Below the pieces are notes generated by a model. It was given only the letters and a program-made list of their open reading frames with translations, did not search any database and was not told the origin of the DNA. From an uncultured Rhodospirillaceae bacterium (GTDB taxonomy: Bacteria; Pseudomonadota; Alphaproteobacteria; UBA8366), in assembly GCA_913043025.1 (NCBI GenBank), contig CAJWLM010000006.1:93757-157756 (forward strand): DNA of 64,000 bases, written 5' to 3'. Each line of letters starts with the position of its first letter. The first letter of the stretch is position 1. The position numbers and the translations under genes were made by a program. This document shows positions 30,671 through 41,592 of the stretch, piece by piece.

Positions 30671-31642
30671 ATGTATAAATACACTGCAAAACGCATTTTA
30701 TTGATGATACCTACACTTGTTGGCGCTGCCATCTTGGTTTTTGGATTATTGCGTTTAATCCCAGGCGATGTTTGTGAACTACGGCTCGCGGGTTCAGGCA
30801 CTTATGTCGACCCGGATGCGATTAGAGATTGTCAACTTAAACTCGGAATGCTGGATCCAATATGGAAGCAATTTTATGATTTTATGATTGGCTTGTTTAC
30901 TTTTAACTTTGGCGACTCCATGTGGACCGGGCAGCCGATCACACATGAAATCAAACTCAGGTTTGCCCTTTCGCTGCAAGTTGCGATCATGGCCACCATT
31001 GTAAGTGTAGCGATTGCAATACCGATGGGCACGATATCAGCAGTAAAACAGAATACATGGCTGGATTATGTTGTCCGGGCATTCTCAATTGCTGGAATTG
31101 CAATGCCGTCTTTTTGGTTGGGTATCCTTATAATACTTGGACTGCTTATTTATACGCAGGCTTGGTTTGGTCAGCCATGGATGCCACCAATTGAATATGT
31201 TGATCCTTTCACAGATCCTATCGGTAATTTCTCGCAATTAATTTGGCCCGCGATTGCAACTGGTTATAGATATTCTGCGGTTGCTACAAGGATGATGCGT
31301 TCGGCACTGCTTGAAGTGTTACGTGAAGATTTCATACGGACTGCCCGAGCCAAGGGTATAAAAGAAAAAATAATTACACAGCGCCATGCTTGGAAGAATG
31401 CTTTGCTGCCTGTAGTTACCGTTATAGGAATAGAATTTGCCTTCTTAATGGGAGGCCTCGTAGTAACTGAGCAAGTTTTTAACTTAAATGGCTTGGGAAA
31501 ACTTTTCGTAGAATCGGTTACAAATCACGATTACACCATGACACAGGCCTTAGTGATGCTTGTTGCTACAATCTTTGTTATAACAAACTTTGTTGTGGAT
31601 CTTTGTTACGCGTGGCTGGATCCACGAATACGGTATAGTTGA
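30671..31642 (+). CDS. ABC transporter permease, DppB type
   Basis: MYKYTAKRILLMIPTLVGAAILVFGLLRLIPGD, VLREDFIRTARAKGIKEKIITQRHAWKNALLPVVTVIG. ATG 30671 preferred over the ORF-track start 30659. Confidence 0.92.
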   Translation: MYKYTAKRILLMIPTLVGAAILVFGLLRLIPGDVCELRLAGSGTYVDPDAIRDCQLKLGMLDPIWKQFYDFMIGLFTFNFGDSMWTGQPITHEIKLRFALSLQVAIMATIVSVAIAIPMGTISAVKQNTWLDYVVRAFSIAGIAMPSFWLGILIILGLLIYTQAWFGQPWMPPIEYVDPFTDPIGNFSQLIWPAIATGYRYSAVATRMMRSALLEVLREDFIRTARAKGIKEKIITQRHAWKNALLPVVTVIGIEFAFLMGGLVVTEQVFNLNGLGKLFVESVTNHDYTMTQALVMLVATIFVITNFVVDLCYAWLDPRIRYS

Positions 31643-31657
31643 GGGGGGAGACACACT

Positions 31658-32581
31658 ATGGCAACTGTCGATAATACTACCCTTGAAACTGAACTTGAAG
31701 AATTACGCGACTCAAGAACCTTCACGGCCAAAGCATGGGATACATTTAAAAGAATGCCCCTTGGTGCATTTGGCGCACTGGTGGTAATTTTAATGATCCT
31801 GGCAGCTATATTGGCTCCCTGGGTATCTCCTTATGACCCGGAATTGAACAACTTCGAAGCGATGCTCTCACCCCCTAGCTGGGAGTATTTACTGGGCACG
31901 GACCAATTCGGACGCGACCTTTTCACGCGAATAATTTATGGAGCTCAAACCGCACTCTTTGTTGGTTTTTCATGTGCCTTCATTGGTGCGACTGCGGGAC
32001 TGGTTCTTGGAGTTATGAGCGCTTATTTTGGTGGTACGTTTGATTTGATATTTCAAAGAATAATGGATGTTTTTTTAGCTTTTCCTTTGATAATTCTCGC
32101 GCTAGCTGTGGTCGCGACCTTTGGTACTAAAGGAATCTTTTTCGGTACGCCTTATGAAAATGTTATAATTGCTATAACAATTCCCTTCATTCCGAGATGT
32201 GCCCGGGTTGTGCGTTCGAATGCCCTTTCAATACGGGAAATTCCCTACGTGGATGCAGCACGAGCACTTGGCTTCAATCATGCTAGGATAATTTTGCGCC
32301 ATATGGTTCCTAATGTCATGGCTCCCTATTTGATAATGCTTACTGCTTTTGTAGGACAGGCCATACTTTTGGAAGCCTCACTTTCATATCTTGGTCTTGG
32401 GGTGCAAGAACCGACACCTGCGTGGGGATTGATGCTGCAGGGTGGTGCAGAAGAATACGCAGAAAGTGCACCGTGGGTGCCGATATACCCAGGACTCGCA
32501 ATAACTGTTGCAGTATTTGGATTCAATCTTTTCGGTGATGCGGTACGCGATATCCTTGACCCGAAACTTCGGCAACAATGA
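31658..32581 (+). CDS. ABC transporter permease, DppC type (copy 1)
   Basis: 307 aa; LLGTDQFGRDLFTRIIYGAQTALFVGF, YVDAARALGFNHARIILRHMVPNVMAPYLI. Confidence 0.92.
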   Translation: MATVDNTTLETELEELRDSRTFTAKAWDTFKRMPLGAFGALVVILMILAAILAPWVSPYDPELNNFEAMLSPPSWEYLLGTDQFGRDLFTRIIYGAQTALFVGFSCAFIGATAGLVLGVMSAYFGGTFDLIFQRIMDVFLAFPLIILALAVVATFGTKGIFFGTPYENVIIAITIPFIPRCARVVRSNALSIREIPYVDAARALGFNHARIILRHMVPNVMAPYLIMLTAFVGQAILLEASLSYLGLGVQEPTPAWGLMLQGGAEEYAESAPWVPIYPGLAITVAVFGFNLFGDAVRDILDPKLRQQ

Positions 32582-32648
32582 GAAAAAACAATCAGTCCGC
32601 TGCTGTATCAACTTGGTACGGTAAGCACAGATAATTCTGAGATTGCTG

Positions 32649-33548
32649 ATGGCCGGTACAAAAAAAGAATACAAAGATATATTAGCGGAATTGGGAGACC
32701 AACGTTCTGCGTTTCGTAAAGCTGTTGATCTTGTGAGAAATCACGGACTTGGCGCTACCGGAGCAATCATCATTCTCTCAATGATGATTATGGCAGCGCT
32801 TGCAACATACCTTGCCCCTTACGACCCTGAACTCAACAATTTTGCATCCATGCATGAAGCGCCAAATGCTTCGTACTGGCTAGGAACTGATCAGTTTGGG
32901 CGGGACCTGTTATCACGTTTAATCTATGGCGCTCGAACAGCATTATTTGTCGGATTTGTCGCTGCCTTCTCTGGCGCCACCATTGGATTAGTGCTTGGGG
33001 TTACTAGTGCTTACCTTGGTGGAACATTCGACCTAGTTTTTCAGCGTTTTATTGATGTGCTGATAGCCTTTCCAACAATTATAATTGCACTCACAATGGT
33101 TGCGATCTTTGGGACCGAACTTCACCACGTAATAATCGCTATTTCTATTCCATTTATGCCTGACGCAGCCCGAATTGTTCGGTCCAATGCCCTTCAGATA
33201 CGTCAAATCGCTTTTGTTGATGCAGCACGTGCGTTAGGGTTTTCCAATAGACGGATTATTCTTCGCCACATGCTTCCAAATGTGATGGCCCCTTACCTAG
33301 TCATTCTTACCGCCAATATTGGACAAGCAATACTCCTAGAGGCGTCATTATCCTATCTTGGCTTAGGGGTCCAAGAACCTACGCCATCTTGGGGGCTTAT
33401 GTTGCAAGGGGGAGCAGAGGAGTACGCTGAAAGTGCCCCATGGATAGCATTTTTTCCTGGGCTCGCAATAACACTGGCAGTTTTTGGTTTTAATTTATTC
33501 GGAGACGCTATTCGCGACGCACTTGATCCAAAATTGCGCCAACAGTAG
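32649..33548 (+). CDS. ABC transporter permease, DppC type (copy 2)
   Basis: About 300 aa; WLGTDQFGRDLLSRLIYGARTALFVGF, FVDAARALGFSNRRIILRHMLPNVMAPYLV; nearly identical C-terminus to copy 1. Confidence 0.92.
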   Translation: MAGTKKEYKDILAELGDQRSAFRKAVDLVRNHGLGATGAIIILSMMIMAALATYLAPYDPELNNFASMHEAPNASYWLGTDQFGRDLLSRLIYGARTALFVGFVAAFSGATIGLVLGVTSAYLGGTFDLVFQRFIDVLIAFPTIIIALTMVAIFGTELHHVIIAISIPFMPDAARIVRSNALQIRQIAFVDAARALGFSNRRIILRHMLPNVMAPYLVILTANIGQAILLEASLSYLGLGVQEPTPSWGLMLQGGAEEYAESAPWIAFFPGLAITLAVFGFNLFGDAIRDALDPKLRQQ

Positions 33549-33564
33549 GCAAGAATAACACACC

Positions 33565-34437
33565 TTAGGCTACGAGCCTCCCTTCTGGAACTATGTGAAT
33601 GTCCGAGGGCAGCCGAAGGGTCGTTCGTTTGAGAAGCCTATTGGACGCAGGATTAAAGGAGTCACGACGGTGCATTAGAAAGCCATTATCCCAAAGAACC
33701 ACATCACCAATATTCCAATGATGGCAGTAAACAAACTCTTTGTTTTCGGAGTGATCAACCAATTCTTTGAACAACTCATCGCTTTGAATTTTGCTCCACC
33801 CCATAATTTGAGATGCAGTACTCGGATCTAAGTACAACGATTTCAAACCGGTCACAGGGTGAGTGTTAACAAGCGGATGGATCACTGGCGGAGTTTTGTT
33901 CCTAAGCTCAGCTGACATTTTAGGCTCATCATCATATTTAGATTGGCGCACGAAATAATCATAAATAACATCCAAGCCATCGACTTTTTGTTTAATGCTA
34001 GTTGATAATCCCTGGTATGCAAGCTGGAGGTTAGCCCAGTAAGTTCGTGGCGGTTCTTTCGGCATCTCAACCATATATAGCAGGCTGCCGGTCGCCGGAA
34101 CACGGACGTAGCTCTGGTCGCAATGCCACTCTAATTCACCGGAACCCAGCCCACCTATGGATTTGCCCTGATTGTCTCTCATATTAGAAATTTGTATGAT
34201 TTCTGGCTGATTCTCAGACTTCCAATCGTCACGCACAATTTTTTCCGGATGGCCAAAATTTCTACTGAATACGACTAACTCACTCTCACACAAAGCCTGC
34301 CGTTTAAAAACCAGCACGCCTTGCTGCGATAACACTGTCGCCAATCTTCCCCTTATTCCGGGATCAAGTTTTTGCCAAAGCTCGAGATTTTCCACACACA
34401 CAGCAAACTTTCCGAGTTTGATTGTCTTAACCGTCAT
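33565..34437 (-). CDS. TauD/TfdA family Fe(II)/2-oxoglutarate-dependent dioxygenase (second)
   Basis: 290 aa; EWHCDQSYVRVPATGSLLYM, VVLWDNGFLMHRRDSF, LLKRTTLRLP. Confidence 0.88.
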   Translation of the reverse strand: MTVKTIKLGKFAVCVENLELWQKLDPGIRGRLATVLSQQGVLVFKRQALCESELVVFSRNFGHPEKIVRDDWKSENQPEIIQISNMRDNQGKSIGGLGSGELEWHCDQSYVRVPATGSLLYMVEMPKEPPRTYWANLQLAYQGLSTSIKQKVDGLDVIYDYFVRQSKYDDEPKMSAELRNKTPPVIHPLVNTHPVTGLKSLYLDPSTASQIMGWSKIQSDELFKELVDHSENKEFVYCHHWNIGDVVLWDNGFLMHRRDSFNPASNRLLKRTTLRLPSDIHIVPEGRLVA

Positions 34438-34528
34438 CTACTACCCTTCCCAAAATGGAGTGCCGAGGTTATTTATTAAAAGCTTTTATCAATTAAACGC
34501 CCAAACTAAATTTAGTAGAGAAGATTCA

Positions 34529-35752
34529 ATGTCTCATAATCAGCACGAAAATAGCACTGAAAATATGCCCCTTCACGGCATTAAAGTAGTCGACTTGGCA
34601 AATTTTCTCGCCGGGCCTATCTCATCAATGTTCCTAGCTGACTTTGGTGCAGAAGTGATCAAAGTTGAGCGACCTGGGTCGGGCGACGAAGTTCGGTATT
34701 GGGGAAATAATAAAAATGGCGTTGGTCTTATGTATAAGCTGATAAACCGTAATAAAAAATCAATTACGGCTGACCTGAGAAGCCCTACTGGTGTTGAGAT
34801 AGTTAAGCGACTGGTCAAGGATGCAGATATTGTTATAGAGAATTTTAGAAAGGGCACATTGGAAAAATGGGGTATTGGTTACGATACACTTAGCGATATT
34901 AATCCCAGCCTCATAATGGTCCGGATTACTGGATTTGGACAAACAGGACCTAACAGCCATCGCCCGGGATTTGGCACTCTGGCCGAGGGCTATGCTGGCT
35001 ACGCCTACATTACAGGGTATCCTGATCGACCACCTTTGCTTCCTGGCTTTGGTCTAGCAGACGATAGTGCCGGGTTAATGGGTGCATATTTGGCAATGAT
35101 AGCATTACAAGCCCGTCAACAAAACGGGGGCAAGGGCCAGATTGTAGACTTTGGCATATACGAGCCCCTGTTTACCCTTCTTGGCCCGCAAGTCGTCGAT
35201 TATGATCAATTAGGGATTGTACAAGAGCGAAACGGCAGTAGGTTGCCTTTTACTGCGCCACGTAACACATACCAAACAAAAGATAACAAATGGGTATCAA
35301 TATCGGGAAGCGCCCAATCTACTTTCGAACGCATGTGTGATGCATTAGAGGTTCCTGACCTTGTTAAAGACCCACGGTTTTTAGATAATAGGAAACGAAT
35401 TGAGCACGCCATAGAGTTAGACGAGGCATTGCAGACCGCAATTTCAAAATTCGACCGAGACCGATTAATTCAACTTTTCGACCAGTTTGATGCGGCCGCC
35501 GCGCCTTGTAACAATATCGCAGAGATTTTTGAAGATCCTCACTTTGCCGCTCGCGAGAACATTGTATCAATTGAAGATGCCGAGCTTGGAGGACCAATAA
35601 AAATGCAAAATGTAGTTGGAAAACTATCCAAAAATCCGGGTGCAGTCCGGCATGCGGGGCCTAAGCTTGGATCGAGTAATGCTGAAATACTGATTAACCG
35701 GTTGGGCTTTAATAGAGAGGAGCTCGAACGAGAGGGATATGACTTAGATTGA
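34529..35752 (+). CDS. CaiB/BaiF family (class III) CoA-transferase
   Basis: MPLHGIKVVDLANFLAGPISSMFLADFGAEVIKVERPGSGDEVR; GFGQTGPNSHRPGFGTLAEGYAGYAYITG. ATG 34529 preferred. Confidence 0.92.
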   Translation: MSHNQHENSTENMPLHGIKVVDLANFLAGPISSMFLADFGAEVIKVERPGSGDEVRYWGNNKNGVGLMYKLINRNKKSITADLRSPTGVEIVKRLVKDADIVIENFRKGTLEKWGIGYDTLSDINPSLIMVRITGFGQTGPNSHRPGFGTLAEGYAGYAYITGYPDRPPLLPGFGLADDSAGLMGAYLAMIALQARQQNGGKGQIVDFGIYEPLFTLLGPQVVDYDQLGIVQERNGSRLPFTAPRNTYQTKDNKWVSISGSAQSTFERMCDALEVPDLVKDPRFLDNRKRIEHAIELDEALQTAISKFDRDRLIQLFDQFDAAAAPCNNIAEIFEDPHFAARENIVSIEDAELGGPIKMQNVVGKLSKNPGAVRHAGPKLGSSNAEILINRLGFNREELEREGYDLD

Positions 35753-35767
35753 AGGCGCGCTTGGCCA

Positions 35768-36616
35768 TCATGGCGGTGTTTTAATATCTTGTCCGGGTTT
35801 TGTATCATCCGAATTTAGAAAACCATCGCCCTCTTGTATGTGCGCTGCCTCAGCCTCTAATCGCCTACGAGTTAAAAACGCAAATGGAATTGTTGTGATA
35901 TAAATACCAGCAACAATGCTTAGTGTGAGCCATGGATTGATAACGAGAGCAGCTACAACCAATCCGCCACAAGCCAGCACTGGTAAAACGAAGCCATGTG
36001 GCACTTTAAAACTTTTGAATGAATAAGTTGGTAAATGACTTACCATACAAATTCCCACTGTAATAATCCACACACCAACTATCCATTGTTCGCGGACAAG
36101 ACTATCGCCAAACTGAAATGTGAGCACCATGGGCAATATACACATGCACGCACCCGCCGGGGCGGGCATTCCGATAAAATAGTTGTATGCATATGGGGGT
36201 AATTCGGTGATGTTGAAGCGCGCTAAACGCAGAGCACAACAGACCGTAAAAAACAGGCCTGCAACCCAGCCATAATCACCAATATCCTGCAATGCCCACA
36301 GGTAAACAACAAACGCTGGCGCCACCCCAAAAGCAATCACATCTGATAATGAATCTAATTCAGCGCCAAACTTACTTGCAGCTTTCAAAAGTCGAGCCAT
36401 CCGCCCATCCAAGGCATCTAAGACAGCAGCAACCAATATAGCAGTAACTGCTTGCATCCACTCACTCATGATTGCAAATCGCACCGCTGTTAACCCTGCT
36501 GCGAGAGCACAAATCGTAATGAAATTCGGCACCATCCTATTTATAGTCTGGCCTTTAAGGCGCGGTATTCGACGGAAATGTCGTCGCCGGACCACCTTCT
36601 TGTGTTTCCGTGTCAT
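35768..36616 (-). CDS. pssA: CDP-diacylglycerol-serine O-phosphatidyltransferase
   Basis: 282 aa; CDP-alcohol phosphotransferase motif DALDGRMARLLKAASKFGAELDSLSDVIAFG. Confidence 0.93.
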   Translation of the reverse strand: MTRKHKKVVRRRHFRRIPRLKGQTINRMVPNFITICALAAGLTAVRFAIMSEWMQAVTAILVAAVLDALDGRMARLLKAASKFGAELDSLSDVIAFGVAPAFVVYLWALQDIGDYGWVAGLFFTVCCALRLARFNITELPPYAYNYFIGMPAPAGACMCILPMVLTFQFGDSLVREQWIVGVWIITVGICMVSHLPTYSFKSFKVPHGFVLPVLACGGLVVAALVINPWLTLSIVAGIYITTIPFAFLTRRRLEAEAAHIQEGDGFLNSDDTKPGQDIKTPP

Positions 36617-37320
36617 TATTGTATTTTCCCTTCCCGCGCACCTCCCGCATCTTGAAGGTCAGCTATTACGGTTTCTCCCGCAACAGCCCTTTGGCCCTCA
36701 ATCACTAGAATTCTTGACTTGGCCGGCACAAAAACATCAACACGACTTCCAAACCGAATCATACCTATTCGTTCACCAGGGTTCATCTCTTGGCCCTCAT
36801 CTACCTCGCAAAGAATGCGACGTGCAATAAGGCCCGCAATCTGGACGCACCCAATCTCGACTCCGTCAGATGTCTCAAATAAAAGGCCGTGCCGTTCATT
36901 GTGTTCACTGGCCTTGTCGAGACTGGCATCAAAAAATTTTCCTGGACGGTAAGCCAAGCATTTGATTGTTCCTGCAACGGGAGCTCGGTTCACGTGAACA
37001 TCAAATACATTCATGAAAATACTAATCCTAGTCCAAGGTCCTACACCCATTGACAACTCTGGTGGCGGTTCGACATCAACTATGGCCTGTACGACACCAT
37101 CGGCAGGCGCGATCACTAGTCCGGCACCCAGCGGCGTTACTCGCTTGGGATCTCGGAAGAAAAAAACACACCATGTTGTCAGAATTATTCCAACAAATAA
37201 AAGCGGTGTCCAAATCCACGTCATAAAAAGTGTCAGAAGTACGAATATTGCGACAAAAATCCGCCCTGCCCTATGAATGGGGAATAATACAGACTTTATG
37301 GTAGCCAGGTGTATACTCAT
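36616..37320 (-). CDS. psd: Phosphatidylserine decarboxylase
   Basis: 234 aa; FFRDPKRVTP, APADGVVQ, MNVFDVHVNRAPVAG, GMIRFGSRVDVFVP (processing GS site); overlaps pssA. Confidence 0.93.
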   Translation of the reverse strand: MSIHLATIKSVLFPIHRAGRIFVAIFVLLTLFMTWIWTPLLFVGIILTTWCVFFFRDPKRVTPLGAGLVIAPADGVVQAIVDVEPPPELSMGVGPWTRISIFMNVFDVHVNRAPVAGTIKCLAYRPGKFFDASLDKASEHNERHGLLFETSDGVEIGCVQIAGLIARRILCEVDEGQEMNPGERIGMIRFGSRVDVFVPAKSRILVIEGQRAVAGETVIADLQDAGGAREGKIQ

Positions 37321-37451
37321 GGCTTAATCACATCCTTCCATACAGCGGGACAGAAAAGGCATCGCAAAGCCCACTCCACTGCACATTAGTCATAGCATTA
37401 ACGATGTTTTTGCAAAAACAGTAATAATAAAAAAAAGTACCTATTGGCCAG

Positions 37452-38474
37452 CTAATTAACCTTGGGAATTTCCAAAATTTGGCCTGGGAAGATTAAGTTT
37501 GGATCTAAAACCTTTTGCTTATTAGCCTTATAGATGACCGTGTACCGTGCCCCACCCCCCAGCTCACGCCGGGCTATTCGCCAAAGGGAATTTCCCGGCT
37601 GCACTATCACAAACTCTTTTGCCTTATTTTCAGGCGGCTTTTCTACCTTTACAAATGGTACTTCGATACGCATTTTAACATCGTTTCCAAAACATTGATC
37701 AACTCGTAGGTTATGGGCACCTGGAGACAGTTTATCTTTAAGCTGAACTATCCACTCACCAGCATTATTCACCTTACCCTCTCCCAAGTTTTGGTTGTCA
37801 GCATAAATTCTAATCACGTGACCGATTTCGCCCATACCAGCCATAATCGTATTTCCTTGATCATCATAATCAACTGATTTGAATATCAATTTCCCTTTTT
37901 GAAAAGCGAACTCAGGTGTGTTGTTTTGTAAAATTCTAGCAGTGCCTTTTGGTTTGCGCGGCAGAAGCACGACCAAGGGCTCTACGTTGCTATCTCTTTC
38001 TGGAACTTTCAAAACTACTACATGATCTGCCCTGACTTTCGCTCTTCCAAGCTGCTCGCTTTCAACCCTGAGCTCAGTGTCACCTGGGGTTAGGGGCATA
38101 TCAGGAACCAGCACCCATTCACCCTGCCTATTCGCAGTAACAACGCCAATCACCTGCCTGTCATTGGAAACAGTAACTTTTGCTCCCGGTGAGGCGCGGC
38201 CAGCCAATACTGCAGATCCATCCTTTGTAATCCTTACAACATCAAATTGCGGCAACGCCATCTCCGAATTTACGGGATTTTCTTGTTGATCTGTTCCTGC
38301 TGATTCCTTGATTGGAAGTTTGACTACGCCCTTTTCACGGGGCGCACTATTCTCGACGTTCTCAACGGTGCTAACCGCCGTAAAGCGCGAATAGGCATAT
38401 ATACTGCAAATCACAGCCACGCTTATTAATACGAATAACCAAAATAGGCCTACTTTAGAGAGGGGGCGTGTCAA
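37452..38474 (-). CDS. LysM-domain envelope protein with Ig-like repeats
   Basis: 340 aa; N-terminal TM, C-terminal FVIVQPGNSLWRIARRELGGGARYTVIYKANKQKVLDPNLIFPGQILEIP. Confidence 0.85.
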   Translation of the reverse strand: MTRPLSKVGLFWLFVLISVAVICSIYAYSRFTAVSTVENVENSAPREKGVVKLPIKESAGTDQQENPVNSEMALPQFDVVRITKDGSAVLAGRASPGAKVTVSNDRQVIGVVTANRQGEWVLVPDMPLTPGDTELRVESEQLGRAKVRADHVVVLKVPERDSNVEPLVVLLPRKPKGTARILQNNTPEFAFQKGKLIFKSVDYDDQGNTIMAGMGEIGHVIRIYADNQNLGEGKVNNAGEWIVQLKDKLSPGAHNLRVDQCFGNDVKMRIEVPFVKVEKPPENKAKEFVIVQPGNSLWRIARRELGGGARYTVIYKANKQKVLDPNLIFPGQILEIPKVN

Positions 38475-38618
38475 TTTATTTTCTTTTCCAATAAATTATT
38501 ATTAACTGTTTTTAATAATGTATTTGTCTTTTCATAATTCAGATTTCCGATTTCTAGCCAGCACATCGAATATTGCTAATTTATAACGATCAGAACTAAA
38601 CCGTAGCGGGAGTATACC

Positions 38619-39176
38619 ATGATTGCAGTCGCAAACATTTGCATATTTTGTGGATCATCCAACGCAGTATCACAAGATTATCTTGATTATGCATCTAGGT
38701 TGGGTCGCCTTTGTGCAGACGCCAGCGTAACCGTCATTTACGGGGGTGGGTGCATAGGTCTGATGGGGGCTCTTGCTGATGGAGCAGTGGGTGCTGGCGG
38801 TGCCGTAATTGGGGTGATACCAGATTTCCTCAATAGGAAGAACATTGCACATTCTGGCATCTCGGAAATGGTAATAACTTCAGACATACATCAACGGAAA
38901 GCAAAAATGGCAGAATTGGCAGATGCTTTCGTAGTACTGCCAGGAAGCATTGGCACGCTGGAGGAAATGTTTGAGGTCTTTGCATGGAAACAGCTAAAAC
39001 GCTTTGACAAGCCTATAATATTAGCAAACGTAAATGATTATTGGACGCCAGCCCTTGATCTCCTCGACCATATGGTCAGCGAGTCTTTTTTAAGCCAACA
39101 CCATCGTAATTTATTGCATGTTGTTGACCACATAGATGCCGTTTTACCCGCCCTTGGCATTCGACCTGTCTCATAA
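38619..39176 (+). CDS. LOG family protein (TIGR00730 type)
   Basis: 185 aa; ICIFCGSSNAVSQDY, VIYGGGCIGLMGALADGA, ALPG-like VVLPGSIGTLEEMFEVF. Confidence 0.92.
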   Translation: MIAVANICIFCGSSNAVSQDYLDYASRLGRLCADASVTVIYGGGCIGLMGALADGAVGAGGAVIGVIPDFLNRKNIAHSGISEMVITSDIHQRKAKMAELADAFVVLPGSIGTLEEMFEVFAWKQLKRFDKPIILANVNDYWTPALDLLDHMVSESFLSQHHRNLLHVVDHIDAVLPALGIRPVS

Positions 39177-39290
39177 TAATGAATGGACTGTAAGCACAAC
39201 ACGATGCTTGTCGAAATTGACGAGCCTGCTATTGTGGGATCAAAATCGTCGTGATGAGCAATAATTTTTACAATACCGGGGAATTTCGAC

Positions 39291-41531
39291 ATGGTGGACA
39301 GTAGTTCCGAACCGAATATAGTTTACACCAAAGTAGACGAAGCGCCAGAATTAGCGAGCGCGTCCTTTTTACCAATAATCAAATCGTTTACGAAATCGGC
39401 AGATATCACAATAGGGCGTCGAGATATTTCACTTGCCGGCCGTATCCTAGCAAATTTTCCCGAAAATATTACGGATAGACAGAAACAATCAGACGATTTG
39501 AGTATTCTAGGAGGAATGGTTGAGGACGCTGGAGCCAATGTCATAAAGCTACCTAATATCAGTGCTTCTATTCCACAATTACAAGCAGCAATACTCGAAT
39601 TGCAGGAAAAGGGCTTCGATATACCCGATTATCCCGAGGATCCTAAATCTCCGGAAAAGAGAGTAATTCAGAACAAGTACAACATAGTTCTGGGTAGTGC
39701 TGTAAATCCCGTTTTACGGCAAGGAAATTCCGACCGTCGCGCACCAAACGCAGTTAAAGCTTATGCAAAGAACAACCCGCACTCCATGGGCACCTGGGAT
39801 AAGGAGTCAAAAACCGAAGTGACCTCGATGCCCGGCGATGATTTTTTTGCAAATGAAGTTTCCACAACACTCGATGCATCACAAACGGGTATGGGCCGGA
39901 TCGAATTTCAATCTACAGATGGGAGTGTCACGATACTTAAAAATGAAGTCGTCTTCGAGCTTGGCGATGTTATAGATGCAACCGTTATGAGAGCCTCACC
40001 GTTACGTTCTTTTCTTGAACACGAAATTGCAGACGCCCAGAAGAAGGGCATTTTATTCTCAATGCATGTCAAAGCGACAATGATGAAAGTTTCTGATCCC
40101 ATTATATTTGGACACACTGTCGCCGCTTATTTTAATGAGGTTTATGAAAAGCACTCTGATATTTTCCAAAAACTCGGAATTGATCCAAATAATGGCGTGG
40201 GCGACATCGCTTCGAAGGTAAAAACCCTGCCCATTGAAAAACAGAGAGAAATTGAGGCAGACCTGACATCGTGTTACGAAAAACAAGCTGATTTATATAT
40301 GGTGAATTCTGACCGGGGTATAACCAATCTACATGTACCTAGCGATGTTATCATCGATGCCTCTATGCCGGCATTGATACGTGCCGGGGGCAAAGGCTGG
40401 GACGCAAAAGGGAAACCAGTAGATACGAAATGTGTCATTCCAGATAGGAGTTATGCGGGCATATATGACGAAACCATTAATTTTTGTAAAGCTAATGGCG
40501 CCTTTGATCCAAGCACAATGGGTGGCATATCAAATGTCGGATTAATGGCACAGAAGGCAGAGGAATATGGCTCTCATCCATTTACCTTTGAGGCACCGGG
40601 ACGAGGCAACATCCGCATTATGGATGGTAATAATAACGAAATCCATTGCCACTCTGTTAATATTGGCGATATTTGGCGTATGTGCCAGACCAAAGATGCT
40701 CCAATACGTGATTGGGTGAGCTTAGGTGTTCGACGTGCCCGCGCAACTGGAGTACCTGCTGTGTTTTGGCTCAATCAAAGGCGCGCTCATGACAAACAGC
40801 TTATCAAAAAAGTCGAGAATTATCTTCGCGATCATGATACGACCGATCTTGAACTTCTTATTAAATCTCCACGAGATGCGACTCGCTTCTCTCTCGAACG
40901 TATGAAAAATGGGTTTGATACGATTTCGGTAACCGGCAACGTGTTACGAGATTATTTAACAGATTTATTCCCAATTCTAGAACTTGGTACCAGTGCAAAG
41001 ATGCTATCAATAGTGCCATTAATGAATGGTGGTGGTTTATTCGAGACAGGCGCCGGTGGCTCAGCTCCAAAACATGTACAGCAACTTGCTGAGGAAGGCC
41101 ATTTGCGGTGGGATTCGCTCGGTGAGTTCGCAGCATTAGGAGCATCGCTAGAACATTACGCTGGCTATGCAGAAAACCACGAAGCTAAAGTCCTGGCCGA
41201 TTGCTTAGACAAGGCGATTGAACAGGTTTTGATAAATGGCAAATCGCCTAGTCGCAAAGTTGGTGAGCTTGATACAAGAGGAAGTCATTTTTATTTGGCC
41301 CTCTATTGGGCAAAAGCATTGGCAGCACAAAATGATAATTCAAACCTCAAAGAGCATTTCAAAAATATCGCTGATTCCCTTACCACAAATGAAACCCAGA
41401 TTGTGGAAGAACTGAACTCTGCTCAAGGGACGAAAGTAGATCTGGGAGGTTACTTTCTTACAGATCCAGCTAAAACCGCAGTTGCGATGCGCCCTAGCGC
41501 CACATTCAATGCTATAATTGACGGCATGTGA
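39291..41531 (+). CDS. icd: NADP-dependent isocitrate dehydrogenase, monomeric type
   Basis: 746 aa; [59 protein letters not shown]. Confidence 0.95.
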   Translation: MVDSSSEPNIVYTKVDEAPELASASFLPIIKSFTKSADITIGRRDISLAGRILANFPENITDRQKQSDDLSILGGMVEDAGANVIKLPNISASIPQLQAAILELQEKGFDIPDYPEDPKSPEKRVIQNKYNIVLGSAVNPVLRQGNSDRRAPNAVKAYAKNNPHSMGTWDKESKTEVTSMPGDDFFANEVSTTLDASQTGMGRIEFQSTDGSVTILKNEVVFELGDVIDATVMRASPLRSFLEHEIADAQKKGILFSMHVKATMMKVSDPIIFGHTVAAYFNEVYEKHSDIFQKLGIDPNNGVGDIASKVKTLPIEKQREIEADLTSCYEKQADLYMVNSDRGITNLHVPSDVIIDASMPALIRAGGKGWDAKGKPVDTKCVIPDRSYAGIYDETINFCKANGAFDPSTMGGISNVGLMAQKAEEYGSHPFTFEAPGRGNIRIMDGNNNEIHCHSVNIGDIWRMCQTKDAPIRDWVSLGVRRARATGVPAVFWLNQRRAHDKQLIKKVENYLRDHDTTDLELLIKSPRDATRFSLERMKNGFDTISVTGNVLRDYLTDLFPILELGTSAKMLSIVPLMNGGGLFETGAGGSAPKHVQQLAEEGHLRWDSLGEFAALGASLEHYAGYAENHEAKVLADCLDKAIEQVLINGKSPSRKVGELDTRGSHFYLALYWAKALAAQNDNSNLKEHFKNIADSLTTNETQIVEELNSAQGTKVDLGGYFLTDPAKTAVAMRPSATFNAIIDGM

Positions 41532-41592
41532 GAAAATTCCGCATCACGTAAACTTAAAATACTGTGCCATGCATCCTTGAAAACCGTCTAAG

